Assembly: GCA_903883945.1 (NCBI GenBank)
Contig: CAISCV010000126.1
Coordinates: 1-55,109, forward strand
Direction: 5' to 3'
From: an uncultured Chitinophagaceae bacterium
GTDB lineage: Bacteria; Bacteroidota; Bacteroidia; Chitinophagales; Chitinophagaceae
Length of the DNA stretch: 55,109 nt
Below the pieces are notes generated by a model. It was not told where the DNA came from and searched no databases. It was given only the letters and a program-made list of their open reading frames with translations. This document shows, in pieces, positions 44,975 through 54,178 of the stretch (position 1 is its first letter; every line of letters starts with the position of its first letter). Position numbers and translations under genes: made by a program.

Positions 44975-45562
44975 ATGGATCAAACAACGATTGCGCTTAA
45001 AGACACTTCTGCTAATCCTGGCCCATTGGGATTACTTGCTTTTGGAATGACCACCGTTCTGCTAAACCTTCACAATGCAGGTTTCTTCGAACTAAATTCC
45101 ATGATTTTAGGAATGGGTATTTTCTATGGAGGACTTGCCCAAGTAATTGCTGGCATCCTCGAAGCCAAAAAGAACAACACTTTTGGGCTGACTGCTTTCA
45201 CTTCTTATGGGTTCTTCTGGCTCTCTTTGGTAGGCCTGATTGTATTCCCAAAATTGGGTTGGATCGACAAAACATCTAACTCTGGTATGATTGCTTACCT
45301 CATTATGTGGGGTATTTTCACGTTCTTACTGTTCTTTGGAACTTTAAGGTTGAGTAAAGCATTGCAATTTGTGTTTGCTAGCCTAACCCTCTTATTCTTT
45401 TTGCTAGCTATTGGTGATGCAACAGGAAATGCTGCTATCAAACAGTTTACAGGTTTCGAAGGCATCATTTGTGGTGGTTCTGCCATTTACACTGGCGTTG
45501 CGATCTTGCTGAATGAAGTATATGGAAAGGTTGTTCTTCCAATAGGCCCTGCTGTAAGATAA
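44975..45562 (+). CDS. Acetate uptake transporter (GPR1/FUN34/YaaH, SatP type)
   Basis: Integral membrane protein of 195 residues with six helices. The N-terminal NPGPLGLLAFGMTTVLLNLHN is the family signature (NPAPLGL), followed by FYGGLAQVIAGILEAKKNNTFGLTAFTSYG. SatP-type proteins carry acetate and succinate across the inner membrane. Own transcription unit ending at a strong terminator. Confidence 0.93.
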   Translation: MDQTTIALKDTSANPGPLGLLAFGMTTVLLNLHNAGFFELNSMILGMGIFYGGLAQVIAGILEAKKNNTFGLTAFTSYGFFWLSLVGLIVFPKLGWIDKTSNSGMIAYLIMWGIFTFLLFFGTLRLSKALQFVFASLTLLFFLLAIGDATGNAAIKQFTGFEGIICGGSAIYTGVAILLNEVYGKVVLPIGPAVR

Positions 45563-45582
45563 CCAGGTTAAACCTTCTACTA

Positions 45583-45630
45583 AAAGCGCACCTTCTTCAG
45601 TTGTTTAAGACAATACAGAAGGTGCGCTTT
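45583..45630 (+). terminator. Intrinsic terminator after the acetate transporter
   Basis: AAAGCGCACCTTCT (45583-45596) pairs perfectly with AGAAGGTGCGCTTT (45617-45630) over 14 bp; T-rich sequence follows. Confidence 0.85.
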
Positions 45631-45742
45631 ACTATTATTTCTGTGCAGACCCAATACTGATTTCGGGTATATACTCCTAAATAAAAACAAAATAACACTC
45701 GATAAATAACTCATTCCAAAAACTTGCTTTACATTGCGCCTG

Positions 45743-46834
45743 ATGTATAGTTTTCTTCACAAAGAGTTTTATAACAACACAGTATCAACCTATCTGTGTG
45801 TATTTGTTTCTATCCTGCTTGCAGTGATACTCAAGCGTTTTATTTCAAAGTACTTCGCTACTTTATTGTTTAAGTTGTTTGCAAGAACGGGCAAAAAGCT
45901 AAATAAACCTGCCTTCATACAACTTATTCTACCACCATTAGAAAATTTCCTTTTCCTGTTCATTTCTTTTGTTGCGTTAGATAAACTCACTTATCCCAAA
46001 GAGCTTGATTTCAATATTTATAAGGTCTCCTTGTTTCAGGTAGTCGATTCTGCTTCTAGCATCGCCTTAGTTGTAACTTTTACATGGCTTTGCTTACGTG
46101 CCATAGACTTTATAGCAATGATTCTGGAAGAAAGCGCCATAAAAACAAGTGACCATGCCGAAAGCCAGTTAGTTATTTTCTTCAAAGACTTCTTTAAAAT
46201 GATTCTTGGAATCATTGGTTTTTTACTCATATTAAAGTTTGGATTTCATAAGGAAATTGGTAATCTAGTTACTGGATTAAGTTTGGTTGGGGCCGCCTTG
46301 GCATTAGCTACTAAGGAGAGTCTGGAGAATTTGATTGCCTCTTTTATTATCTTCTTCGATAAACCTTTTATGGTGGGCGATAACATTAAAGTTAACAACC
46401 TTACAGGAATAATAGAAAAGATAGGCTTGCGTAGCACCCGCATCAGAACAGAAGAAAAAACATACATCTCTGTTCCCAACAAGCAGATGGTGGATAGTAT
46501 TGTAGATAATTTAAGCTTAAGGAATCAGCGAAGAGTTACTATTAATTTAGAGATTAGCGTTTCGGTGAAGGTGGCATTGCTAAAGGAATTGTCTCCTGAA
46601 ATCTGTGCATTGTTGAAACCACACATAGAGATTCAGAATTATTCTGTTTATCTAAAAGATACTGGCAAGAATGCACATTTAATTGAAGTGATGTACTTTA
46701 CAGATATTAGCCAAACCCTAGCAGATTTCAATGTAATGAGAGAACTGGTAAACCTAGATATAATTGCCTTATTAGAAAATAGAAATGTTCCGCTTGCTGC
46801 CAGCGATTGTAATATAGTGGTAATACAGAAATAG
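45743..46834 (+). CDS. MscS-family mechanosensitive channel
   Basis: Protein of 363 residues from the ATG at 45743 (a TTG three codons upstream is less likely). Several N-terminal membrane helices are followed by the pore helix GNLVTGLSLVGAALALATKE and the beta-domain FFDKPFMVGDNIKVNN then STRIRTEEKTYISVPN, typical of MscS. It releases solutes on osmotic downshock. Monocistronic; the 188-nt gap after it shows nothing convincing. Confidence 0.92.
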   Translation: MYSFLHKEFYNNTVSTYLCVFVSILLAVILKRFISKYFATLLFKLFARTGKKLNKPAFIQLILPPLENFLFLFISFVALDKLTYPKELDFNIYKVSLFQVVDSASSIALVVTFTWLCLRAIDFIAMILEESAIKTSDHAESQLVIFFKDFFKMILGIIGFLLILKFGFHKEIGNLVTGLSLVGAALALATKESLENLIASFIIFFDKPFMVGDNIKVNNLTGIIEKIGLRSTRIRTEEKTYISVPNKQMVDSIVDNLSLRNQRRVTINLEISVSVKVALLKELSPEICALLKPHIEIQNYSVYLKDTGKNAHLIEVMYFTDISQTLADFNVMRELVNLDIIALLENRNVPLAASDCNIVVIQK

Positions 46835-47022
46835 CTTAACAATTGAGGTGGCGATTAGCATTAATCCCAATAAACAAAACGTTTTCAACAAAGTACACAA
46901 GGGCTTTTTTATTTGGTGGAATTTTCTGCATCATTATGTTGTTTGTGATTCCTCCCTTAGATTTTCTTGTAGTTAAATAATGGATGCAATCCATCTTATT
47001 TAAATGAGTAGTAAGCCTTAGG

Positions 47023-47553
47023 CTATTTAATTCCTGACACTATCTTTCCTAACTCCTTGGTTATGTCGCCTTCTTTGCCGTATTCTACGACTCGCCCCAC
47101 CTCTTTACCCTCCTTTAATACTATAAAAGTGGGCACATTGATAATGTTAAAACGCTTATTTAGGTCATTGATGGTTTGCTTCTTTCTGTCTACAGCTATT
47201 AATGAAATTTGACTTTCGGGATAACCACTGGCATTAACCAGTTGATAGAATTTTGGCAATAGATTCTGAGTATCCTCGCACCAGGTACCACCAAAGACAA
47301 CCATTGTAAACTTACGCTTTTCTAATTGAAATATACTTACGGCAATTGGGTCTGGCTGACCATACTTACTATTTTCATTAAACCACCCAAAGGCAGTATC
47401 AGTTGCTAATAATGTACGATTGATAACCCCAACCAGCATTTTGTGATCCTTATCTTTGGATACCAGATAATTTACTTTCATCGATTTATGTGAAGAAGTG
47501 CAAGCTCCTGATAGTAAGACCGCAAAAAAAAGGAGTAACCCAAAATGTCTCAT
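47023..47553 (-). CDS. Thioredoxin-fold lipoprotein with single active-site Cys
   Basis: Protein of 176 residues with a lipoprotein signal (LLLFFAVLLSGAC, lipobox Cys 18). The thioredoxin-like core shows FTMVVFGGTWCEDTQNLLPKF, where the usual CGPC is CEDT with only one Cys, and the cis-Pro loop INVPTFIVLKEGKEVG. A thioredoxin fold in the periplasm or at the outer membrane is likely; disulfide exchange is doubtful without the second Cys. Its start overlaps the MerR gene stop by 4 nt, so both are co-translated. Confidence 0.82.
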   Translation of the reverse strand: MRHFGLLLFFAVLLSGACTSSHKSMKVNYLVSKDKDHKMLVGVINRTLLATDTAFGWFNENSKYGQPDPIAVSIFQLEKRKFTMVVFGGTWCEDTQNLLPKFYQLVNASGYPESQISLIAVDRKKQTINDLNKRFNIINVPTFIVLKEGKEVGRVVEYGKEGDITKELGKIVSGIK

Positions 47554-48263
47554 ACGTTTAGTGTTGCTTTTAAATCGACCAAGAAAGTTCTAATCCTGGT
47601 TAAAGAATCTGTTAGTTCCATGTGCACATTTGCCTTTTGCTTATTTTGCTTTAGATAGGCTTTTGCCCCTTCAATGCTAAACTTCCTAACTTTTACTAGC
47701 TGGTATATAATCTGGAGGTTCTTAATATCCTCCACCCTGAATAGCCTATCTCCTTTACGTGTTAAACGTGGTTTTAGTATGTCAAATTCATTCTCCCAAT
47801 AACGTATCAGCGAATTGTTTACGCCAAACCATTCGGCTACAACAGATATTTTATAATACATCTTCTGGTTCAGGGTCGCATCATCGGGTATATTAATCAA
47901 ATCGAAAGAACCACTAATTTCCTCTGATGTTATGTGTCCACCTTTGCTAATAATTCTAGCAGGTATGGCAGTATCATCTTCAGTTGCGGGTGACTTTTGA
48001 GTGTAGCCTCCTTTTAGTTTTACCTTTATCCGATTGTCACTATATACAATATCATTCTCTTGTTCTGTCAGACTTCCTTTTTCTACCGCCCTTCCATTTG
48101 CGTTATCTCTAGCAGGTAGTACCGTTATACCCGTTGTTCTTACGGTTGTATTATCTTGCAATGATACTTCTTGCTTTTTAGTTGGCTGTACCTTCTCCAC
48201 CTCTTCTTTTGGAGTGGAAATAGTAACAGGGTTACCAAATAAATCTAATTGTTGAATAGCCAT
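47550..48263 (-). CDS. MerR-family transcriptional regulator with long N-terminal extension
   Basis: Protein of 237 residues. The first 125 or so are polar and low in structure (VEKVQPTKKQEVSLQDN), unlike standard MerR proteins. The MerR helix-turn-helix follows: YKISVVAEWFGVNNSLIRYW, then LTRKGDRLFRVEDIKNLQII and a dimerisation helix IEGAKAYLKQNK. Effector and target are unknown. It precedes the thioredoxin-like gene with a 4-nt overlap. This Bacteroidota type of MerR protein is usually conserved next to housekeeping genes. Confidence 0.85.
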   Translation of the reverse strand: MAIQQLDLFGNPVTISTPKEEVEKVQPTKKQEVSLQDNTTVRTTGITVLPARDNANGRAVEKGSLTEQENDIVYSDNRIKVKLKGGYTQKSPATEDDTAIPARIISKGGHITSEEISGSFDLINIPDDATLNQKMYYKISVVAEWFGVNNSLIRYWENEFDILKPRLTRKGDRLFRVEDIKNLQIIYQLVKVRKFSIEGAKAYLKQNKQKANVHMELTDSLTRIRTFLVDLKATLNV

Positions 48264-48415
48264 GCCGTAAAAATAACAATCATCATCATGTATTCGGTCA
48301 GTTTGCCTGTAAGAGAATATATAAATAACGGGGTTATTAACATAAAGTGATTAAAAAGGCTGCAACAAGGGTAACCTAAGCAATGGTCAATACCCCAATC
48401 ACGCTTATCTTCTGT

Positions 48416-48423
48416 TACATTTG
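48416..48423 (+). promoter_or_regulatory. -7 box TACATTTG for gcvT
   Basis: Exact TAnnTTTG match 34 nt upstream of the gcvT start codon; no -33 element is clear. Confidence 0.45.
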
Positions 48424-48457
48424 CGGCATCTTTTTACTGGCTTTATAATTTATTTTT

Positions 48458-49534
48458 ATGATTAAGAATACCCCTTTTACAGAAAAGCACCTGGCACTTG
48501 GCGCTAAGATGGCTCCCTTTGCTGGTTACAATATGCCCATCAGTTACAGCAGCATTACTGATGAACACGCTGCAGTACGCAATGATGTAGGGATATTTGA
48601 TGTTAGCCACATGGGAGAGTTTATTTTAAAAGGAGAACAGGCATTAGATCTTATACAACGCGTTACATCCAACGATGCAGCTAAACTAACCAACGGACAG
48701 GCTCAATACAGTTGTTTGCCCAACAATGAAGGTGGCATTGTAGATGATTTGATTGTGTACTGTGTGGAAGAAAACAACGTGTATATGCTGGTGGTTAATG
48801 CAAGCAATATTGAAAAGGACTGGAACTGGATTAGCAGTTTCAATACCAATAAGGTAGAGATGCACAATATTAGTCCCAAAACTTGCTTACTTGCTATACA
48901 GGGGCCTAATGCGACGAAACTATTGCAGCCTCTTACCGAAATGGATATATCCAACCTTAAATATTACACTTTTGTGAAGGGCATCTTTGCTGGGGTAGAG
49001 AATGTATTGGTGAGTGCTACTGGTTATACAGGTGCTGGCGGTGTAGAAATTTATTTTGAAGACTCCAACAATGCCGCCGATATTATATGGGATAAAATGA
49101 TGGAACTATCTATTAAACCCATTGGATTGGGTGCAAGAGATACCTTACGTTTAGAGATGGGCTACTGCTTGTATGGCAATGATATAGACGACACCACTTC
49201 TCCTTTGGAGGCAGGTTTGGGTTGGATTACCAAGTTCAACAAGGAGTTTAATGGTAGATTATTGATGGAGGTACAAAAAATTCATGGCGTAACCCGCCGC
49301 TTGGTTGGCTTTGAAATGATAGACCGTGGTATTCCGCGCCACGACTATCTGATAAAGGACATAGGGGGTAATACCATTGGCAAAGTAACCAGTGGTACAC
49401 AAATACCTGGGCTAGGAAAAGCGGTTGGTTTGGGATATGTATCTACTTCGTTTGCTCCTGTTGGTAGCACAATCTATATAGATATAAGAAATACACTAGT
49501 AAAAGCAATTGTTGCAAAAACACCCTTTTTGTAG
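48458..49534 (+). CDS. gcvT: Aminomethyltransferase, T protein of the glycine cleavage system
   Basis: Transfers the methylene group of the aminomethyl-lipoyl H protein to tetrahydrofolate, releasing ammonia. The 358-residue protein shows [43 protein letters not shown] and [20 protein letters not shown]. Full-length family match. Stop codon is 4 nt before array 3. The other gcv genes are not in the window. Confidence 0.97.
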   Translation: MIKNTPFTEKHLALGAKMAPFAGYNMPISYSSITDEHAAVRNDVGIFDVSHMGEFILKGEQALDLIQRVTSNDAAKLTNGQAQYSCLPNNEGGIVDDLIVYCVEENNVYMLVVNASNIEKDWNWISSFNTNKVEMHNISPKTCLLAIQGPNATKLLQPLTEMDISNLKYYTFVKGIFAGVENVLVSATGYTGAGGVEIYFEDSNNAADIIWDKMMELSIKPIGLGARDTLRLEMGYCLYGNDIDDTTSPLEAGLGWITKFNKEFNGRLLMEVQKIHGVTRRLVGFEMIDRGIPRHDYLIKDIGGNTIGKVTSGTQIPGLGKAVGLGYVSTSFAPVGSTIYIDIRNTLVKAIVAKTPFL

Positions 49535-49538
49535 TCCC

Positions 49539-49706
49539 AGCGACGTCGCTGAGAGAGCTATCTACGTCGTTGAGAGGCTTAGCGACGTCCGGGAAAGACT
49601 CAGCGACGTCGCTGAGAGAGCTATCTACGTCGTTGAGAGGCTTAGCGACGTCCGGGAAAGACTCAGGGACGTCCCTGAGAGGCCTATCTAGGTCGCTGAG
49701 AACTGT
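49539..49706. repeat. Array of eight 21-bp units (array 3)
   Basis: Eight exactly phased 21-bp units starting 4 nt after the gcvT stop codon. Units 1-3 are repeated exactly as units 4-6 (63-bp period); units 7 and 8 are variants. Units contain palindromes centred on GACGTC (CAGCGACGTCGCTG, CAGGGACGTCCCTG). The plus strand is open through the array as a heptad repeat (such as LSDVAER), which I treat as a by-product of the 21-nt period. GC content is well above the surroundings. The rest of 49707-49928 shows no gene. Confidence 0.93.
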
Positions 49707-49928
49707 ATTTTATGCTTATTAGACTATTATCACATTCTTTAATATTTTAGATAACTCAGTGTTGGTAAGGGTTCTGTCTCAAAATAACGATTTTATTCAC
49801 GGCTATGCCTTCTTAGGCATTGGCTAAATATCAAAAGAAACAGTCCGTCCGCAAACAAATACCTTGAAATTATCTCCTTTAAATTTAACGCTATCCCCCT
49901 CGTTAATAGCATATCAAATAAAGGGCGG

Positions 49929-50090
49929 TTATTTCTTCCCAAATAAAAGTTTTAAAATACTACTACCGATCTTTTTCTCTAATCCACCTTTAGTAGTTGG
50001 AATACCTGTTTCACGAGCAAATTTTTGTTTTGCTGCTGTTACCCCTAAAGCCCTTTTCCAAGAAAAAGAAAACCCGTATTTATTTGCCAT
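49929..50090 (-). CDS. Small basic protein downstream of hsdR
   Basis: Short frame of 53 residues, MANKYGFSFSWKRALGVTAA at the start and LEKKIGSSILKLLFGKK at the end, rich in Lys/Arg. The composition, the Trp-Lys-Arg and the TGIPTTKGGLEKKIG segment look like a real conserved small protein rather than a chance frame. It starts 25 nt after the hsdR stop on the same strand and could be the last gene of that transcript. No function can be given; a DNA- or RNA-associated role is only a guess from its charge. Confidence 0.6.
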   Translation of the reverse strand: MANKYGFSFSWKRALGVTAAKQKFARETGIPTTKGGLEKKIGSSILKLLFGKK

Positions 50091-50115
50091 GTGATTTTGT
50101 TTTACTAATTTATTA

Positions 50116-53025
50116 TTATTTCCCCGTCAATCCATTAATAAACGTCTCCACAAACCCTACAATCTTAGCTAGTATCCTGTCACCCGTTTTTTTACGTTCC
50201 AATATCGTTGGTTTCATGCCATCTATCAACTCCAATACATCATCACGCAATGGCTGCCGTTCAGCAAATAGATAACTCTCAATCAACTTTTCTGTTTGGT
50301 CGGCTTTAAGCTTTTCATCTTTTACTATTTCATCAAAAGCCTTTTGTTGCTCAAGTGTCCAAAACTTTTCAAATTCGTCTGGTATATCGGCACTGTCTTC
50401 AATCGTTGGTAGGTTTTCTTGAATGAATTTTTCTATGAGTTCCCGCTTACTTCTTAGCGTTAATTCGCTGCCTAATAAATTGAAAACCTCACGCTCATAC
50501 TGTTTCTTTTCGGCAGGGTCTTTCGATTTGATTTTTACTAGTAATTGAAGGATGTAGGCAACATTTATTTCATCTCGATGTATCAACTCCAATTCAAAAT
50601 CTACATCTTGAAGTATCGATACCTTTTCGGTCTCCTTTTTAGTTGAATCGTACAAGTCCAGATACTTACTTTTATAATCTTCAAAAGCTTGTTCCTCTAT
50701 ATTTAGATGCTCCCAATTGAAGTCGGCAAAGGCTGCCATTATATTTTTAATCCTAATCAGTTCCCTAAACGCTTTTACAAACTCAAATTGTTGGTTTTCA
50801 TCTTCCAACTCATTCACGCTATCAATGGTCGGCGCTATGTTCATTAGTTCCTTCACCCCTTCATTGAATTTCATTACATAATCCTCATAGGGCTTCATGA
50901 TAATTACATCAATCGCGTCCTTATTGCTGAATAAGGTAATGGCATCATCTGTGGCTTTTTTGAGGTTACGGAAAACTACAATGTTACCCTGTGACTTCTG
51001 TTCGTTTAGTATCCTGTTGGTACGTGAATAAGCTTGTATTAGCCCGTGATAACGTAGGTTCTTATCTACATAAAGGGTATTCAACTGCTTGCTATCAAAC
51101 CCAGTTAAAAACATATTGACCACCAATAGAATGTCTATCTGCTTTTCTTTAACCCGCTTAGATATGTCGTTGTAATAGTTGTAAAACGATTCACTGTCTT
51201 TGGTAGAATACTTAGTGCCAAATATCTGGTTATAATGGCTTATGTACTCATCTAGCTTCTCCCTACTATGTTTGTTGATGGTGAAGGTACCGTTATCGCT
51301 CACCACTTCCTTGTTGTTGCCATAAGTCGCTTTAGGTTCTGCCACCAAATCCAAATCGTAGTTATCCATCCCAAAAGCATAGTTGATACCGTTGGCATCC
51401 GCATCATCTTCATTGGTTGCATAGCTGAATATGGTTGCTATCTTTAAGTTATGCTTGCCCTCTAATTTCTTTTTGTGTAGTAGGTCGTAATACTTCGTAA
51501 GGGCATCAACACTGCTCACACAAAACATTCCTGTAAAGGTTTTATTATGGGTCTTTTTGGGGTGTTGAGCTATGATGTAGTCGGCAATCTTTTCAAGTCG
51601 TAGAGGGCTATCCATCAACTCCTTGGTATCAATGTCTTCTACTTCAATATCTATGTTTGTTTCGCTACCGTCCTTTTGTTTGTATCGCCCAACATATTCT
51701 ACCGAAAACTTCAAAACATTATCATCTTTAATGGCATCCGTGATAACGTATTTATGCAAGCACTCCCCAAATAATTCTGTGGTGGTACGTTTACCCTGTT
51801 CGTTCTTTACAGCATTGTCGGCAAATATGGGAGTACCCGTAAACCCAAACAATTGAATGTTATTGAAGAATGCCTTAATCCTGTTATGGGTTTCACCAAA
51901 TTGAGAACGGTGGCATTCATCGAATATAAATACGATCTGCTCGTTTTTAAGCTGTTCCATCTTCTCCAGATACTGCCCTTTGCTAATAGCAGTATTCAGC
52001 TTTTGAATGGTAGTAACAATCAGTTTGGTGTCGTCCGTAAACTGTTTTACCAATGCCTTCGTGTTATCGGTGCCATCAATGCTGCCTTCGCTAAAGCTGT
52101 TAAATTCCTTTGTGGTCTGGTAGTCCAAATCTTTTCTATCTACCACGAAAACCACCTTCTTCACCTGAGGCAAATTCATTAGTATCTGGCTTGCTTTAAA
52201 CGATGTTAGCGTTTTGCCGCTACCAGTGGTGTGCCATATATAACCGTTCTTGGTGCTATTTTTTACACGGTCTATCAACGCCTCTACTGCATAATATTGG
52301 TAAGGTCGCAACACCATTAGAACCTTATAGGCTTCGCTTAGAACAATGTATTTACATATCATTTTGGATATGTGGCACGGCTCTAGGAAATCGCTGGTGA
52401 AGCCATTGAGTACATTGGTCAACCGTTTATTCTCTTTATCCGTCCAGTAGAAAGTTTCTTTAAATGATTGGTTACGGTTGTTTGCGTAGTATTTTGTATT
52501 AACCCCATTACTGATAACGAAGATTTGAACGTATTGAAACAAAGCTGCACTTGCACCAAAGGAGTGCCGTTGATAGCGGTTAATCTGGTTGAAGGCTTCT
52601 TTTAGTTCCAACCCCCTTCGCTTCAATTCTATCTGTACCAGTGGCAAACCATTAATCAGTAGGGTAACATCATATCGGTTCTTATACGTGCCTTCAATGG
52701 TTACTTGATTGGTTACTTGAAACTCATTCTGACACCAGTGTTCGCTATTGATAAACTCAAAGTATAGGTTGTCGCCGTTATCCCTTACGATGTGTTGCTT
52801 TTCTCTTAGGGTCTTAGCTTTCTCAAACACACTACCCTTACTAAGTATATTCAGTATCCTTTCAAACTCATTTTGGGATAGGCTAATGTTGTTATGTTTT
52901 TCTAGTTGACGCTTTAAGTTGCCTATCAACTCCTTTTCATCGTTGATAGCTACCATCGCATAACCCAACCTTTGAAGTTGCGCTACCAATTGTTCTTCTA
53001 ATATTAGTTCGGGTTGCTTTGCCAT
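50116..53025 (-). CDS. hsdR: Type I restriction enzyme R subunit
   Basis: ATP-dependent translocase and nuclease subunit of a type I restriction system. About 969 residues from the ATG at 53025 (a TTG 4 codons upstream is less likely). The N-terminal PD-ExK nuclease shows YDVTLLINGLPLVQIELKRR. The helicase motor has HTTGSGKTLTSF (motif I), FIFDECHRSQFG (DECH, motif II), FGFTGTPIF (motif III) and LLVVNMFLTGFDSKQL with IQAYSRTNRI (motifs V-VI). All key motifs are intact. It begins 2 nt after the Abi gene stop, so the two are coupled. Confidence 0.97.
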   Translation of the reverse strand: MAKQPELILEEQLVAQLQRLGYAMVAINDEKELIGNLKRQLEKHNNISLSQNEFERILNILSKGSVFEKAKTLREKQHIVRDNGDNLYFEFINSEHWCQNEFQVTNQVTIEGTYKNRYDVTLLINGLPLVQIELKRRGLELKEAFNQINRYQRHSFGASAALFQYVQIFVISNGVNTKYYANNRNQSFKETFYWTDKENKRLTNVLNGFTSDFLEPCHISKMICKYIVLSEAYKVLMVLRPYQYYAVEALIDRVKNSTKNGYIWHTTGSGKTLTSFKASQILMNLPQVKKVVFVVDRKDLDYQTTKEFNSFSEGSIDGTDNTKALVKQFTDDTKLIVTTIQKLNTAISKGQYLEKMEQLKNEQIVFIFDECHRSQFGETHNRIKAFFNNIQLFGFTGTPIFADNAVKNEQGKRTTTELFGECLHKYVITDAIKDDNVLKFSVEYVGRYKQKDGSETNIDIEVEDIDTKELMDSPLRLEKIADYIIAQHPKKTHNKTFTGMFCVSSVDALTKYYDLLHKKKLEGKHNLKIATIFSYATNEDDADANGINYAFGMDNYDLDLVAEPKATYGNNKEVVSDNGTFTINKHSREKLDEYISHYNQIFGTKYSTKDSESFYNYYNDISKRVKEKQIDILLVVNMFLTGFDSKQLNTLYVDKNLRYHGLIQAYSRTNRILNEQKSQGNIVVFRNLKKATDDAITLFSNKDAIDVIIMKPYEDYVMKFNEGVKELMNIAPTIDSVNELEDENQQFEFVKAFRELIRIKNIMAAFADFNWEHLNIEEQAFEDYKSKYLDLYDSTKKETEKVSILQDVDFELELIHRDEINVAYILQLLVKIKSKDPAEKKQYEREVFNLLGSELTLRSKRELIEKFIQENLPTIEDSADIPDEFEKFWTLEQQKAFDEIVKDEKLKADQTEKLIESYLFAERQPLRDDVLELIDGMKPTILERKKTGDRILAKIVGFVETFINGLTGK

Positions 53026-53027
53026 AA

Positions 53028-53972
53028 TTATTGCCAAATAGGTTCATTTTGCCAATCCAATAAATTTCCTTTCCCGTCAGAGGGAATACCTAAAAATTTA
53101 ATTGGAACATCAGGGTATTTATTAAACTGCACTTCTAATTTTTGTTTCATTGTATTATCAGGATTCGCCCTTTGCAACATATATTTCAATAAGCACAAAA
53201 AGTAAAACATCCTTTTATTGTTTTCAAATGGCTTGCTTATCCAATTGCCTTTAGGTTTTAGTAACTTTTCTGGTTCTATAGCTAAATCCCTATTCCATAA
53301 ACGGCTATGGTGCGCACAGATATTACGGACATAAGTTATTGTATGAAGCCACGAAGTAAAAACAGATGGGTGCAAATCAAAAAAATCAGCAATCCGTTTT
53401 TTATCAGCATTGTTTTTCAATCCTCTGTATAAATGCGACAATTCACCAACTGTAAGCAATTCAAAACACATCCAACTTGGCGGATTGGCAGGCTTGTGGT
53501 AATTTGTTATGTAATGTTTAATAAATGTTTCGGGTGTCCTAGCCGTTTTAGCTTTCGATATAATTGTTTGAAAATCACCGTAAGGATTAACTAACAGACC
53601 AATTTTATTATAATAAGGGGTTATGAAATGATTTGGGTTATCCTGCCAATGGCTATCCTTATAGTTAAGTGACATTGTATAAATAAATTGGGTTCTAATG
53701 GCTATTTCTATTCTTTCTATACAATCAAAAACCAATAAACGCAATTCTCTATCAAAAGTGTAAGTGCTTATTATCTGCTCAAATAGAATATCAGTATCAA
53801 ATATGTCTTTTGTAGTTTGATAAGGAAGGAAATAGGCACTTAGCCTGTAATAACTAATTTCTTGTAAATAAGCAATTGCTTTGGGTTTATTTGGAAGTAG
53901 TAGCCCCCTACTCTCAAGTAAGGTAATTTGGTCTGAAAAGCTAAGTGGTGTTTTATTAAAAACTTTACTCAT
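53028..53972 (-). CDS. Abi family (AbiD/AbiF-like) HEPN protein
   Basis: Abortive-infection type protein of 314 residues. N-terminus LSFSDQITLLESRGLLL and ISYYRLSAYFLPYQ, the middle FDRELRLLVFDCIERIEIAIR, and the HEPN nuclease motif Rx4-6H in YVRNICAHHSRLWNRDL are typical of Abi_2 proteins, which probably cut RNA to stop phage infection. It sits between hsdS and hsdR and is directly coupled to hsdR, so the operon combines DNA restriction with an RNA-targeting layer. Predicted function follows the family; no experiment supports it here. Confidence 0.9.
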   Translation of the reverse strand: MSKVFNKTPLSFSDQITLLESRGLLLPNKPKAIAYLQEISYYRLSAYFLPYQTTKDIFDTDILFEQIISTYTFDRELRLLVFDCIERIEIAIRTQFIYTMSLNYKDSHWQDNPNHFITPYYNKIGLLVNPYGDFQTIISKAKTARTPETFIKHYITNYHKPANPPSWMCFELLTVGELSHLYRGLKNNADKKRIADFFDLHPSVFTSWLHTITYVRNICAHHSRLWNRDLAIEPEKLLKPKGNWISKPFENNKRMFYFLCLLKYMLQRANPDNTMKQKLEVQFNKYPDVPIKFLGIPSDGKGNLLDWQNEPIWQ

Positions 53973-53985
53973 AGGGCAGGTTGTT

Positions 53986-54032
53986 AAAAGAGAAAACCCC
54001 CTAAGTGTGCATCGCAGAGAGGCAGAGGGGGT
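53986..54032 (-). terminator. Intrinsic terminator between hsdS and the Abi gene
   Basis: Read leftwards, ACCCCCT and AGGGGGT form a stem of about 7 bp around 23 nt and are followed by TTTTCTCTTTT. It would end the hsdS transcript, so the Abi-hsdR pair may have its own promoter in 54033-54178. Confidence 0.55.
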
Positions 54033-54178
54033 GTATTATCGTTATTGAAAATGTTCTTATAAAAAGACCCGCATGCTGTTCTGACGGGAAGCAATACAGG
54101 TACTGTTGGTGCAAATGTATGTTTTTTGACTGCAAATAACATTAATGTTATAATATTTTTTTTAAAACCCTAACCCTG

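Noticed and set aside
46850-46980. Small membrane protein of about 45 residues
   Set aside because: The frame has only a TTG start and no promoter or spacing support; a hydrophobic stretch in AT-rich DNA is common by chance.
49509-49691. 60-residue heptad-repeat protein overlapping the end of gcvT
   Set aside because: It would start at a TTG inside gcvT in another frame and consists almost only of array 3; more likely a by-product of the repeat period.
49768-49860. Insertion-sequence scar (GGTTCTGTCTCAAAATAACG)
   Set aside because: It faintly recalls an IS terminus, but no matching inverted end, target duplication or transposase remnant could be found.
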